64,000 nucleotides of DNA from Nocardia acididurans (GTDB taxonomy: Bacteria; Actinomycetota; Actinomycetes; Mycobacteriales; Mycobacteriaceae): assembly GCF_016741815.1 (NCBI RefSeq), contig NZ_JAERRJ010000007.1, positions 1 through 64,000 on the forward strand, in the 5' to 3' direction. This document shows, in pieces, positions 14,945 through 23,052 of this stretch. The notes below the pieces were generated by a model. The model had not been told where the DNA came from. It saw nothing but the letters and a program-made list of their open reading frames with translations, and did not search any database. The translations under genes were made by a program, and so were the position numbers. Positions within the stretch are counted from its first letter, which is position 1; each line of letters opens with the position of its first letter.

Positions 14945-15819
14945 GATCGCGGACACTGGCGGTCCCCGGCGCGACGCTCTACTACGAGGTGCGCGGCGAC
15001 GGCCCGCTACTGCTGCTGATTCCGGGCGGAGGCGGCGACGCGGGCGTGTTCGACGGTATGGCCGAGACGCTCGAACAGCATTTCACCGTGGTCTCGTTCG
15101 ACCCGCGCGGCTACTCCCGCAGCACCCTCGACCACGGCCCCGAAGCCCAGCACGTCGCCGTGCAGAGCGCGGACGTCCACCGGCTGCTCACCCATCTGAC
15201 CGAGGAACCGGCGCTGGTGTGCGGCACCAGCAGCGGCGCGATCGTCGGCCTCGATCTGCTCGCCCGCCACCCCGGGCAGGTGCGCACCCTGGTGGCGCAC
15301 GAACCGCCGTGCTTCGCGGTCCTGCCCGACGCCGCCGTCCACCGCGCCATGGTGGAGGAGGTCCTCGCGCTCTTCCACACCGAGGGCGTCGCGGCCGCCG
15401 GGGCGCGCTTCGCCGCGGGGATCGGCAATGCCATGAAACCCACACCACCACCGACGGACCTGTCGCCCCGCGCCGCCGAGATGTGGAAACGCCTGGCTGC
15501 CAACGGCCCCGTCATGATCGAGTACGAACTGCGCGAATTCACCTCCTACACACCGGATTACGCGGCCCTAGCCGCGGTGTCGGGCCGTCTCGTGCTGGCC
15601 GTCGGCCGCGAGACCCGCGGCGCGCTCCCCTACCGACCGGCCGTGGAGATCGGCCGTCGGCTGGGTCTCGGTGTCACCGAATTCCCGGGCGCGCACAATG
15701 GAATCCGCACCGAGGCACCGGAATTCGCCCGGCAGCTGATCGGCATCCTGACCAGCGACGTGGCCGCGCCCCTAGCGGCATGCCCGCGCTCCCCTAGCGA
15801 CGCGCCCGCGCTCCCCTAG
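14941..15819 (+). CDS. Alpha/beta hydrolase co-transcribed with TetR
   Basis: A protein of 292 aa with oxyanion segment IPGGGGDAG (27-35), FDPRGYSRS turn (53-61), nucleophile elbow CGTSSGA (Ser97) and a late GAHNG histidine (about 262). It overlaps the TetR stop by four bases. The last 17 or so residues (APLAACPRSPSDAPALP) are encoded by the 22-bp tandem repeat that continues past the stop, so this tail is probably an accident of repeat expansion. The catalytic fold ends before it. The substrate is unknown. Confidence 0.85.
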   Translation: MRSRTLAVPGATLYYEVRGDGPLLLLIPGGGGDAGVFDGMAETLEQHFTVVSFDPRGYSRSTLDHGPEAQHVAVQSADVHRLLTHLTEEPALVCGTSSGAIVGLDLLARHPGQVRTLVAHEPPCFAVLPDAAVHRAMVEEVLALFHTEGVAAAGARFAAGIGNAMKPTPPPTDLSPRAAEMWKRLAANGPVMIEYELREFTSYTPDYAALAAVSGRLVLAVGRETRGALPYRPAVEIGRRLGLGVTEFPGAHNGIRTEAPEFARQLIGILTSDVAAPLAACPRSPSDAPALP

Positions 15820-15876
15820 CGACGCGCCCGCGCTCCCCTAGCGACGCGCCCGCGCTCCCCTAGCAGAGTGCCCGCG
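15767..15876. repeat. 22-bp tandem repeat, about five copies
   Basis: Three exact copies (15789-15810, 15811-15832, 15833-15854) of a 22-base unit beginning CTCCCCTAGCGACGCG are flanked by one diverged copy on each side (15767-15788 and 15855-15876). Each unit carries a TAG. The reading frame shifts by one base per unit, and the hydrolase stop codon lies inside the array. Copy number is likely to vary between strains. Confidence 0.85.
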
Positions 15877-15995
15877 CCCCCAGCGGCGCGGCCGCGCGCA
15901 GGCGGTGAGACCCGCCCGGCGGCGGAGTTCGTGGACCGGGTCGCCGCCGAGGTCGGCGGAACCGACCCCGTACCCGTGATCGACGGGCCGCTCCC

Positions 15996-16001
15996 TATCA
16001 T
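15996..16001 (+). promoter_or_regulatory. Possible -10 element giving a leaderless HD-domain mRNA
   Basis: TATCAT ends six bases before the GTG at 16008, which puts the expected transcription start at or next to the start codon. No ribosome-binding site precedes the GTG. Leaderless mRNAs are common in this group. There is no clear -35 element, so confidence is low. Confidence 0.35.
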
Positions 16002-16007
16002 CGGTCC

Positions 16008-16622
16008 GTGACGAGCGATGGGCTACGCCTGAACGACCTGGCCATTCCGGATTCCGCCGTGGCGCGGGCGGCGCTGGACGTGGCGACCGCCTACAGCTCC
16101 CCCGCACTGCTGAATCACTCTGTGCGGTCCTATGTCTGGGCCGCGACGCTGGCGCAGCAGGAGCAGATCGACTTCGACGCCGAACTGCTGTATGTGGCCG
16201 CGGCCCTGCACGATCTCGGGCTGGTGGCGGTGTTCGACAGCCACACGGTGCCGTTCGAGGAGGCCGGCGGGCATGTGGCCGCGGTGTTCGCGGCGGGTGC
16301 GGGCTGGTCTCGGGATCGCCGGAACCGGTTGATCGAGATCATCGTCCGGCATATGTGGGACGAGGTCGATGTGGCCATGGACGCCGAGGGACATCTGCTG
16401 GCGCGGGCCACCACCATCGACATCTCCGGTCGCGGAACCGATCTCGTACCGCCCGGCCTGCGCACCGAGGTGCTGCGGGCATGGCCCCGCCTGGACCTGG
16501 CCGAGGATTTCGCACGCTGCTTCGCCGAGCAGGCGCGCCGCAAGCCCGACAGCGCAGCGGCGGGTGCGGTGCGCGCCGGGATCGCCGAACGGCTGCGGAA
16601 CAATCCGCTCGAGGGTGTCTGA
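16008..16622 (+). CDS. HD-domain protein (cyanamide hydratase/phosphohydrolase-like)
   Basis: A 204-aa soluble protein with an HD metal site: LNHSVRSYVWA (His37), AAALHDLGL (His68-Asp69), then FEEAGGHVAA (His89) and IIVRHMWDE. This layout is closest to the small HD proteins annotated as cyanamide hydratase-like, but HD enzymes also act on nucleotides, so substrate is open. GTG 16008 is probably leaderless. The gene converges on the large sensor protein with a 35-nt gap that contains a GCGGCCGGCCGC palindrome but no obvious terminator tail. Confidence 0.8.
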   Translation: MTSDGLRLNDLAIPDSAVARAALDVATAYSSPALLNHSVRSYVWAATLAQQEQIDFDAELLYVAAALHDLGLVAVFDSHTVPFEEAGGHVAAVFAAGAGWSRDRRNRLIEIIVRHMWDEVDVAMDAEGHLLARATTIDISGRGTDLVPPGLRTEVLRAWPRLDLAEDFARCFAEQARRKPDSAAAGAVRAGIAERLRNNPLEGV

Positions 16623-16657
16623 CGCGATAGCGGCCGGCCGCGGCCTGTGCCGGGCGC

Positions 16658-19600
16658 TCATCGAACGGCGCCGGCCCCCGCGCCGAGGTCGAATCGCAGT
16701 GTGACGCAGGTGCCGTGCAGGCTGCGTGTGCTCTCCACCTGATCGGCGAGCCCGTTCATGAGGGTCAGCCCGCGCCCGCGCCCGGTGCTGGAGTGGCCCG
16801 GCCGGGGCCGGTCCGACCCGGAATCGGTGACGGTGGCGATGATGCCGGCGGCGTGCCGGGCGGCCTCCACGGAGACCGTCTTCGCCGGGTCGAGGTCGCT
16901 GCCGTGCTCGATGGCATTGCTCAGGGCCTCGCCCACCGCCAGCAGGATGTCGTAGCTGCGCCGCGCGGGAATTCCGTGGCGGGCCAGCCATTCCCGCATG
17001 CGGGTGCGCACGACGGGCAGCTGGCCCGCCGCGGCCGGGACGGCCAGGGTGAAGGTGTCCGCCGTGGTACCGACCGGTCGCAATGCCAGGAGTACGACGT
17101 CATCGGTGTAGCCGCCCGGCGGCCGGAGCCGCTCCAGCAGTTCGGCGGTCAGTGCGGCGGTGGGCAGGGTCGCGGCGGCGGCAGCGGCAGCGCGCAGGCG
17201 CGCGAATCCCTCGTCGAGGCTCTCGCCGGGCCGTTCGATCAGTCCGTCGGTATAGAGCAGGACGGTGCTGCCGGGCGGCAGGGCATGTCCTCCGCTGCGC
17301 GTCGCACCGCGCCACCCGCTGATGCCCAGCGGTGGCCGTCGCCCGTCGTCCAAATAGATCGGCGGGCCGTCCGCGGGGATCAGCAGGGGGTACGGGTGTC
17401 CGGCGCAACAGTATTCGACCACCCCCGTCGCCGGATCCAGCACCGCGTAGGCCACCGTCGCACAGTGCGCCCCGCGCACCGTGGTGGCGTACTGACTCAC
17501 CATCTCGATCACCGCGCCCGGATCCGGGGTGGTGAGGGCGGCCGAGCCGATGGCCGCGCGCAGCCTGCTCATCACCACCGCGGCCGAGAGCCCGTGGCCG
17601 ACCACATCACCCACCGAGATGCCGACGCGCCCCGCGCGGTCCAGCGGGGTCGCCTGGTACCAGTCGCCGCCGACGCGCATCCCCTCCTCGGCGGGCTGGT
17701 AGACCGCCGCCACCACGGCGCTGGTGGCCGCACTGTCCAAATCCAGGAGCTGGTCCTGGAATTCGAGCGCGATGCGGCGTTCGCGCCGCTGCACGAGGAT
17801 TCGATGCAGCGCCGCCTGTACCAGTTCGGCGGATTCGGCCAGCAGGCGCAACTCGGCCGCCGGGAATTCCCGGGGACACGACCACCAGCGGGCGAGCACC
17901 CCGATCATCCGATAGTCCGGATCGCGCAGCGGATGGATCACCCCGGAGCGCGCTCCCGGCGGCGCCTCGCCCCGGCGCCCGCCGCTGTCCTCGACAGCGT
18001 TGTCGCGCACAATGATCGGCGCGCCGCAGCGAATGGCCTCGGCCAGTGCCGATTCGGCGTCCAGGGCGAGGGTCCGCCGGGGCGGGGCGACGCCCGGCTG
18101 CGCGGTGTCGGCGAATTGTATTCGCACACAGCTCTTTCCGGTGTCGATGACGCCGATCGCCGCGGTCGGCGCGCCGGCCGACGCGGGGTGGTGCACGAGT
18201 ACGGCGTCGAGAATCTCGCGCGCCGAGTCGGTGGCCCGCAGTGCGGCGTCCAACCGTGCCACGGCCGAGGCATCGGTTTCGGCGGACGCCTGGGCGCGCC
18301 ATTGCGCGCGCTCCCGCTCGACGGCGGCGAGCCGGGCCGCCACCCGATCCACGAGCTCCCGGGAACCGAACGGTTTGGCCAGGTAGTCGTCCGCGCCGCC
18401 CGCGTAGCCCTCCCCCGCCGCCTCGGCCCCCGCACGCGCCGACAGCATCACCACCGGCACCGCGCGCAGCCGCGGATCCGCGCGCAATGCCGCCACCAGC
18501 CCGAACCCGTCGAGCTCGGGCATCATCACATCGGTGACGATCAGGTCGGGCCGCCGGGCCCGCGCCATCCGCAGCGCCGACCGTCCATCCGCGGCAAGCG
18601 CGATATCCCACCGCTGCACCAGAATTCGATGCAGATAGGCCCGCATATCGGCATTGTCGTCAGCGACCAGCACCAGCTTGCGCGGTAGGGCCGGTAGGCC
18701 GGATGCGCCACCCTCCCCGAGTGCGGATGCCCGACCAGCCTCGGGCGCTACCTCGCGCGCAGTCTCCGGGCGCGCGCCGTGCACTACCTCGCGCGAAGCC
18801 TCCGGGCGCGCGTCGGGCACTACCTCGCGCGAAGCCTCCGGGCGCGCGTCGGGCACTACCTCGCGCGAAGCCTCCGGGCGCGCGTCGGGCACTACCTCGC
18901 GCGAAGCCTCCGGGCGCGCGTCGGGCACTACCTCGCGCGAAGTCTCCGGGCGCGCGTCGGGCGCTGTCTCCGCAGACACCGCAGGAGCTGCGTCCGGTGG
19001 CACATGCCGCGCGACCACCCACTGGCCCGCCTCTTCCACATAGGGGTTGCGGCCATCCCGTGTCGGTGCGACGACCGGCACCCGGGACGGCGAATCCGCC
19101 ACGGGTACAACAATGATCACCGACGTGCCGACGTCGACGCGGCTCTCCACTCGAATGGTGCCGTGGTGCAGTTCGACCAGGCCGCGCACCAGGGCGAGGC
19201 CGACGCCCGCGCCCTCGACGGTACGGCCGCGCGTGTTGTCGCCGCGGTGGAAGCGTTCGAACACCCGGCCCAGTTCTGCTTCGGCGATGCCGATTCCGGT
19301 GTCGCGCACGCAGATTCGGCAGCCTTCGGGCACCGCGCGCACCGAGACGGTGATGGATCCGGTGAAGGTGAACTTCACGGCGTTGGACAGCAGGTTGAGC
19401 ACGATCGTCTCCCACATGGCGGGGTCGAGATCGGCCTGCACGGATTCGCAGTCCAGGATCAGGCGCAGCCCGGCGCGTTCGCACAGTTCGGCGAAGGAGG
19501 ACGCGAGGTGCGCGGTGTAGGCCCCGGCATCGGTGCGCACCGGATCCGCCTGTGCCCGACCGGCTTCCACGCGGGAGAAGTCGAGCAGCGCGTCCACCAG

Positions 19601-20797
19601 CCGCCGCAGGCGTCCGGCATTGCGGCGCACCATGTTCAGCTGCTCGATCAGCGCCGCGTCGCCGTTCGCGGCGGCCAGCGCATCGTCGACCGGCCCGGCG
19701 AGCAGGGTCAGCGGCGTGCGGAACTCATGGCTGACATTGGACAGGAATGCCGTTTTCGCGCGGTCGATTTCGGCGAGATCATCGGCGCGACGTCGCTGCT
19801 GTTCGTAGGAGGCGATGGCGGAGAACGCCGAGGAGAGCTGGTCGGCCAGCAGTTGGCAGAAGGCTCGGTACTGCTCGTCGAGCGGACGGCGGGGGCTTGT
19901 GCCGATCACCAGCACACCGGCGGCGGGCTCCTCGCCCACCGGCAGCACCAGCGCCCGTTCCGGCGGCGTCTCGCCGAAAACTGTTGCCAGCCCGGGTATC
20001 ACAGCCGACAGGTGGGGTACCTCCCACACCGTCCGCACCCCCGCGGCGGCCCGGCGATCGGTGAGCCCCCGCAGTTCGCGGGGCAGCAATCCCAGGACCG
20101 AGGCGGTCGCCCCGCGCAGCACCGGATCGGTTCCGGGCGAGTCCTCGGCGTAGACCGCCACGAAGGGCAGATCGGCCGCGTCCTGCGCGCAGATCGCGAC
20201 GGCGGCCTCGACCGCGTCCCCGATGGAGCGCATCTCCATGATTCCGGCGGCCACCGCGTTCAGCACGCTCAGCCGCCGTTCACCGAGGACGCGGTCGGTG
20301 GTTTCGGTGACGGCACAGAAGATTCCGTGCACGTCGCCGCTGCCCGCGAGCAGCGGGCTGTAGCTGAAGGTGAAGTACCGCTCCTGTGCCCGGCCGCCGG
20401 TCACCAGGGCCAGCATCAGATCATTGGACCAGGTGGCCTCGCCGGTCTCGACCACGCCCGCCAGCATCGGTGAGATCTCCGTCCAGATGTCCCACCACAC
20501 CTCGCGCCCCGGCCGGCCCAGCGCCGCCGGGTGTTTGTCGCCCATGATCGCGGCGTAGGCGTCGTTGTACACCAGATACAGATCCGCGGCTCCCAGCCAC
20601 AGCACGATCGGGAAGCGGGAGGTCAACGTGGTGGCGACGGCCGTGCGGTATTCGGGCGGCCAGTCCCGCGGCGGCCCGAGCGGGTGTGCGTCCCAATCGA
20701 ATTCGGCGAAGCGGCGGCCCGTCTCACCGCCGAGCGGTACCGCCGCGGCGAGGGTCGCCGGGAGCGGGGTCCGCGGGGCGGGACGGGCCCGGTCCAT
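16658..20797 (-). CDS. Hybrid sensor: PAS-GAF-histidine kinase-receiver-GAF-SpoIIE phosphatase-RsbW-like ATPase
   Basis: A 1379-aa cytoplasmic protein with seven signalling domains. The order is PAS-like (about 45-170), GAF (180-325), HisKA with H-box FLSNVSHEFRTPL (His357), HATPase with LNLLSNAVKF and DTGIGIAEAELG (460-570), and a repeat linker (about 610-685). A receiver follows with DDN, Asp756 in VTDVMMP and Lys808 in YLAKPFG, then a second GAF (about 850-1000), a SpoIIE/PP2C phosphatase (GGDWYQ, GDVVGHG, YTDGLIERPG; about 1010-1235) and an RsbW-like HATPase (AVGEALSNAIEHG; about 1240-1375). It probably senses a signal and dephosphorylates STAS antagonists to free a SigF-type sigma factor. 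It is the last gene of a three-gene operon; its ATG shares one base with the STAS stop. Confidence 0.9.
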   Translation of the reverse strand: MDRARPAPRTPLPATLAAAVPLGGETGRRFAEFDWDAHPLGPPRDWPPEYRTAVATTLTSRFPIVLWLGAADLYLVYNDAYAAIMGDKHPAALGRPGREVWWDIWTEISPMLAGVVETGEATWSNDLMLALVTGGRAQERYFTFSYSPLLAGSGDVHGIFCAVTETTDRVLGERRLSVLNAVAAGIMEMRSIGDAVEAAVAICAQDAADLPFVAVYAEDSPGTDPVLRGATASVLGLLPRELRGLTDRRAAAGVRTVWEVPHLSAVIPGLATVFGETPPERALVLPVGEEPAAGVLVIGTSPRRPLDEQYRAFCQLLADQLSSAFSAIASYEQQRRRADDLAEIDRAKTAFLSNVSHEFRTPLTLLAGPVDDALAAANGDAALIEQLNMVRRNAGRLRRLVDALLDFSRVEAGRAQADPVRTDAGAYTAHLASSFAELCERAGLRLILDCESVQADLDPAMWETIVLNLLSNAVKFTFTGSITVSVRAVPEGCRICVRDTGIGIAEAELGRVFERFHRGDNTRGRTVEGAGVGLALVRGLVELHHGTIRVESRVDVGTSVIIVVPVADSPSRVPVVAPTRDGRNPYVEEAGQWVVARHVPPDAAPAVSAETAPDARPETSREVVPDARPEASREVVPDARPEASREVVPDARPEASREVVPDARPEASREVVHGARPETAREVAPEAGRASALGEGGASGLPALPRKLVLVADDNADMRAYLHRILVQRWDIALAADGRSALRMARARRPDLIVTDVMMPELDGFGLVAALRADPRLRAVPVVMLSARAGAEAAGEGYAGGADDYLAKPFGSRELVDRVAARLAAVERERAQWRAQASAETDASAVARLDAALRATDSAREILDAVLVHHPASAGAPTAAIGVIDTGKSCVRIQFADTAQPGVAPPRRTLALDAESALAEAIRCGAPIIVRDNAVEDSGGRRGEAPPGARSGVIHPLRDPDYRMIGVLARWWSCPREFPAAELRLLAESAELVQAALHRILVQRRERRIALEFQDQLLDLDSAATSAVVAAVYQPAEEGMRVGGDWYQATPLDRAGRVGISVGDVVGHGLSAAVVMSRLRAAIGSAALTTPDPGAVIEMVSQYATTVRGAHCATVAYAVLDPATGVVEYCCAGHPYPLLIPADGPPIYLDDGRRPPLGISGWRGATRSGGHALPPGSTVLLYTDGLIERPGESLDEGFARLRAAAAAAATLPTAALTAELLERLRPPGGYTDDVVLLALRPVGTTADTFTLAVPAAAGQLPVVRTRMREWLARHGIPARRSYDILLAVGEALSNAIEHGSDLDPAKTVSVEAARHAAGIIATVTDSGSDRPRPGHSSTGRGRGLTLMNGLADQVESTRSLHGTCVTLRFDLGAGAGAVR
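18746..18966. repeat. 36-bp in-frame tandem repeat, about six copies
   Basis: The plus-strand unit contains GCACTACCTCGCGCGAAGCC and is 36 bases long; four central copies are almost identical and the outer ones diverge. On the minus strand it encodes repeats of VPDARPEASREV between the kinase and the receiver of the hybrid sensor. Because 36 is divisible by three, gain or loss of copies keeps the frame and changes only linker length. Confidence 0.9.
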
Positions 20798-21180
20798 CAG
20801 GCCGGTCCGGTCTCTCGTGGTGGCCGCAGCGCGGCGTCCACGGTGGGGTACATGCGCAGGACCGCGTCCAGTCCGGTCACCTCGATGGGACGGACCACCT
20901 CGGGATTGTCCGCCACCAGCCGCACCGGGATACCGGTGGCCGTACCGCGTTCGTGACAGCGCAGGACGGCGTTCAATCCCGCACTGCCGAAGTAGGTCAC
21001 GCCGTGCAGATCGATGATCACCAGCGTGGCGGTCCCCTCGGCCGTGGATCGCAGGGCGGCGGTCAGTGCCACGGTCAGGTCGTCGACGGTCCCCATGTCG
21101 ACCGCGCCACCGGCCCGCACCACGACCGCGCCGTCCACGAGCTCACGCTCGACCTTCAAACGCACCACGGTCGGTTCCAT
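20797..21180 (-). CDS. STAS-domain anti-sigma factor antagonist
   Basis: A protein of 127 aa. The STAS signature is DLHGVTYFGSAGLNAVL, in which the Ser of FGSAG is the residue usually phosphorylated by an RsbW-type kinase and dephosphorylated by a PP2C phosphatase. It should bind and sequester anti-sigma factors when unphosphorylated. ATG 21180 has GAGG just upstream. It lies 8 nt after the PAS-ANTAR gene, and its TGA shares a base with the ATG of the hybrid sensor, whose SpoIIE domain is an obvious partner. Confidence 0.9.
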   Translation of the reverse strand: MEPTVVRLKVERELVDGAVVVRAGGAVDMGTVDDLTVALTAALRSTAEGTATLVIIDLHGVTYFGSAGLNAVLRCHERGTATGIPVRLVADNPEVVRPIEVTGLDAVLRMYPTVDAALRPPRETGPA

Positions 21181-21188
21181 CACCTCGT

Positions 21189-21866
21189 CTAGGTTGCCAC
21201 AGGGATCCGCTCGTGGACCGTGAGCAGCAGATGGTCGAACTGGCTCCGGGCGGCCGGATCGACAAATGATATCGAATGCAGCTCGGAGACAAGTTGATTG
21301 GCCAGGGCGCGGAGTTTCGTATTGGTCTCCTGGGAGCGCCAGACCAGAATGCGGAAGGCCTGCTCGGCGCTGACCTGGAAGATCACCATGAGCGCGCCCT
21401 TGGCCTGCTCGATCACCGCGCGCGCCTCGAACAGTTCGGGCAGGGCTTCGCTGAGGGTTTCCTGCCGGTTCTCGGCGAGGGTGTCGGTGAGGTCGATGTA
21501 GTAGCCGGCCGTGCCGGCGACGGTGCCGTCGTCGTTGTGCATGCGGTCGGCCACGACCAGTACGCGGTGCTCGCGGCCGGCGGTGTCGATGAAGCGGTGC
21601 CTGCTGGAGAAGGAGCCGCCGGTATGCAGCGCCCGGTCGAGCAGATCCTCGACGTGCGCGCGATCGTCGGGGTGTTTGTGCGAGAGCAGCAGTTCCGTCG
21701 TCGGCTCCACGCTGCCGGGCGTGTAGCCGTGCATCCGGGCCACTTCGTCGGACCACTCCCACCGCTGTCCGACGTACCAGAACCGGAACGCTCCCACGTC
21801 CGAGGCGACCCCCGTGAGGCCTGTCCCCGGCGATTCCCCATGCTGAGTTTCGGCCGACCGTGTCAC
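21189..21866 (-). CDS. PAS-ANTAR regulator
   Basis: A 225-aa protein. Residues 20-130 form a PAS fold (WEWSDEVARMHGYTPGSVEP, HPDDRAHVEDLL, AGTAGYYIDLTD). Residues 145-200 form an ANTAR RNA-binding module (ARAVIEQAKGALMVIFQVSA, then AFRILVWRSQETNTKLR). ANTAR proteins usually bind paired-hairpin RNA to prevent transcription termination. The start is GTG 21866, with GGTGGGA about 11 bases upstream; longer in-frame extensions look non-coding. It is the first gene of the operon with STAS and the hybrid sensor. No ANTAR-target hairpin pair was identified. Confidence 0.88.
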   Translation of the reverse strand: MTRSAETQHGESPGTGLTGVASDVGAFRFWYVGQRWEWSDEVARMHGYTPGSVEPTTELLLSHKHPDDRAHVEDLLDRALHTGGSFSSRHRFIDTAGREHRVLVVADRMHNDDGTVAGTAGYYIDLTDTLAENRQETLSEALPELFEARAVIEQAKGALMVIFQVSAEQAFRILVWRSQETNTKLRALANQLVSELHSISFVDPAARSQFDHLLLTVHERIPVAT

Positions 21867-21897
21867 GGTGGCAAGTATCCCACCTGCCGCGATCCCT

Positions 21898-21922
21898 GTT
21901 TCCCCGATTGGTGACGGGGTAG
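21898..21922 (+). promoter_or_regulatory. SigF/SigB-type promoter upstream of an anti-sigma gene
   Basis: GTTT at 21898-21901 and GGGTAG at 21917-21922 are separated by 15 bases, the layout known for SigF/SigB-type sigma factors. It lies about 70 nt upstream of the anti-sigma gene at 21991. The same layout recurs at 24091 and 24804. Confidence 0.65.
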
Positions 21923-21990
21923 GCCATTTGCAGAAGTAATGAGAGATCGGACAACAACCAACGTCTACCAGTGTTCGGGGGCGATTCACC

Positions 21991-22476
21991 ATGATGGGGT
22001 CACCACACAGGCAGCCGCGGCTCGCCGCGGTGCGATCCGTGCCCGCTCCGGACGACACCCGCGAGACAGCGGTCGCGGCCCAGAGCTCGGCTGTCGCGGT
22101 GCGGGTACCGGCCGAGGCGACGCACCTCACCCTGTTACGGGCGGTCGCGGAAGCCGTCTCCCATATCGCCGATTTCGGCGTCGACGCGGTCACCGATATC
22201 CGCCTGGCCCTCGACGAGGTCGCCATGGCCTTCGTGTTGTCGGCGGTGCCGGGCACGGAGGTGGTGTGCGAGTTCAGCTATGACGAGCAGGCGATGACGG
22301 TGCGCGTGCACGCGGTCTGCGATACCGCGCAGGCTCTCGACGTGCATCGGTTCGGCTGGCACGTGCTCAACACGCTGGCCGACAGCGTGGCGGTGAGCAG
22401 CCATCCGTACAGCCGCGCGCTGGCGGGTTTCCCGATCGAGGTCACCTTCACCCGGGCCCGGCTGCCCGATCTGTGA
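21991..22476 (+). CDS. UsfX/RsbW-type anti-sigma factor, copy 1
   Basis: A 161-aa protein. The GHKL-like fold is degenerate in the manner of mycobacterial UsfX: DIRLALDEVAMAFVLSAVPG stands where the N-box lies, without its Asn, and there is no clear DxGxG box. RFGWHVLNTLADSVAV near the C-terminus is typical of this group. It should bind the SigF/SigB-type sigma factor and be released by STAS antagonists; loss of the Asn questions its kinase activity. A SigF-type promoter precedes it, implying negative feedback. It faces a paralogue tail to tail, with a 9-nt gap. Confidence 0.85.
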   Translation: MMGSPHRQPRLAAVRSVPAPDDTRETAVAAQSSAVAVRVPAEATHLTLLRAVAEAVSHIADFGVDAVTDIRLALDEVAMAFVLSAVPGTEVVCEFSYDEQAMTVRVHAVCDTAQALDVHRFGWHVLNTLADSVAVSSHPYSRALAGFPIEVTFTRARLPDL

Positions 22477-22485
22477 CGGCCTCGA

Positions 22486-22911
22486 TCAGCGCGGCACCGC
22501 ACGTTGCCAATGGAATTCGACCAGGGTCGGATAGCCGCGCGCGGGGATGGCGAAGGGTTCCTGCACGGCGCGCACGGAATCGGTGAGCGTCCGGACGATA
22601 TGCCAGCTCAGCGCGCCGTCCTCCAGGACGGCGGAGGAGCTGGCCATGGTCTCGACCCGCACGGTCATGCCGGCCGAGTCGTAGGACAGCTCGCATTCGA
22701 GCACCGATCCGGGCACCGCGCCGCTGATCGAGATCATGGCCACCTCGTCGAGGGCGAGCCGGATGTCGTTCACCTCGTCCACGGCGAAGTCCGCCACGAG
22801 GGCGACGGTTTCCGCGAGTGCGCGCAGCATACCCAGCTGTTCCGGCAGTGCGGGCACCCGCAAACCTATGGTCGTCGGCTTCGAATCGCCCTGTGCGACG
22901 CCCTCATCCAT
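22486..22911 (-). CDS. UsfX/RsbW-type anti-sigma factor, copy 2
   Basis: A 141-aa paralogue of the gene at 21991. It shares DIRLALDEVAM, AVPG and a SWHIVRTLTDSVRAV tail, and also lacks the N-box Asn. ATG 22911 has GGAGAG at good spacing. Being convergent with its paralogue, it probably arose by inverted duplication. The two may bind different sigma factors or answer different antagonists. Its promoter lies in the region shared with the MEDS gene, where a 12-bp inverted repeat sits. Confidence 0.85.
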   Translation of the reverse strand: MDEGVAQGDSKPTTIGLRVPALPEQLGMLRALAETVALVADFAVDEVNDIRLALDEVAMISISGAVPGSVLECELSYDSAGMTVRVETMASSSAVLEDGALSWHIVRTLTDSVRAVQEPFAIPARGYPTLVEFHWQRAVPR

Positions 22912-22944
22912 GCCGCTCTCCGTTCGTGCGTACTGCGCGTTGCC

Positions 22945-22973
22945 CGGCGCGGGCAGATTACCTGCCCGCGCCG
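22945..22973. promoter_or_regulatory. 12-bp perfect inverted repeat in a divergent promoter region
   Basis: CGGCGCGGGCAG and CTGCCCGCGCCG are exact complements around a 5-base centre, ATTAC. The site is 34 bp upstream of the minus-strand anti-sigma gene and about 80 bp upstream of the MEDS gene. It could be an operator for both, or a hairpin in the leader of either transcript. No T-run follows. Confidence 0.5.
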
Positions 22974-23052
22974 AGTCCCGGCACGTACCGGTCGCCCGCG
23001 TAGCATGGACGGCAGTTCGCGCAGCGATAACGGCGAGGAAGCGATAGACACG

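Noticed and set aside
16623..16657. Rho-independent terminator between convergent genes
   Set aside because: A GCGGCCGGCCGC palindrome is present, but the stem is short and no T-run follows on either strand.
18746..18966. CRISPR array
   Set aside because: The units are contiguous 36-bp repeats without unique spacers and are translated in frame within a sensor protein.
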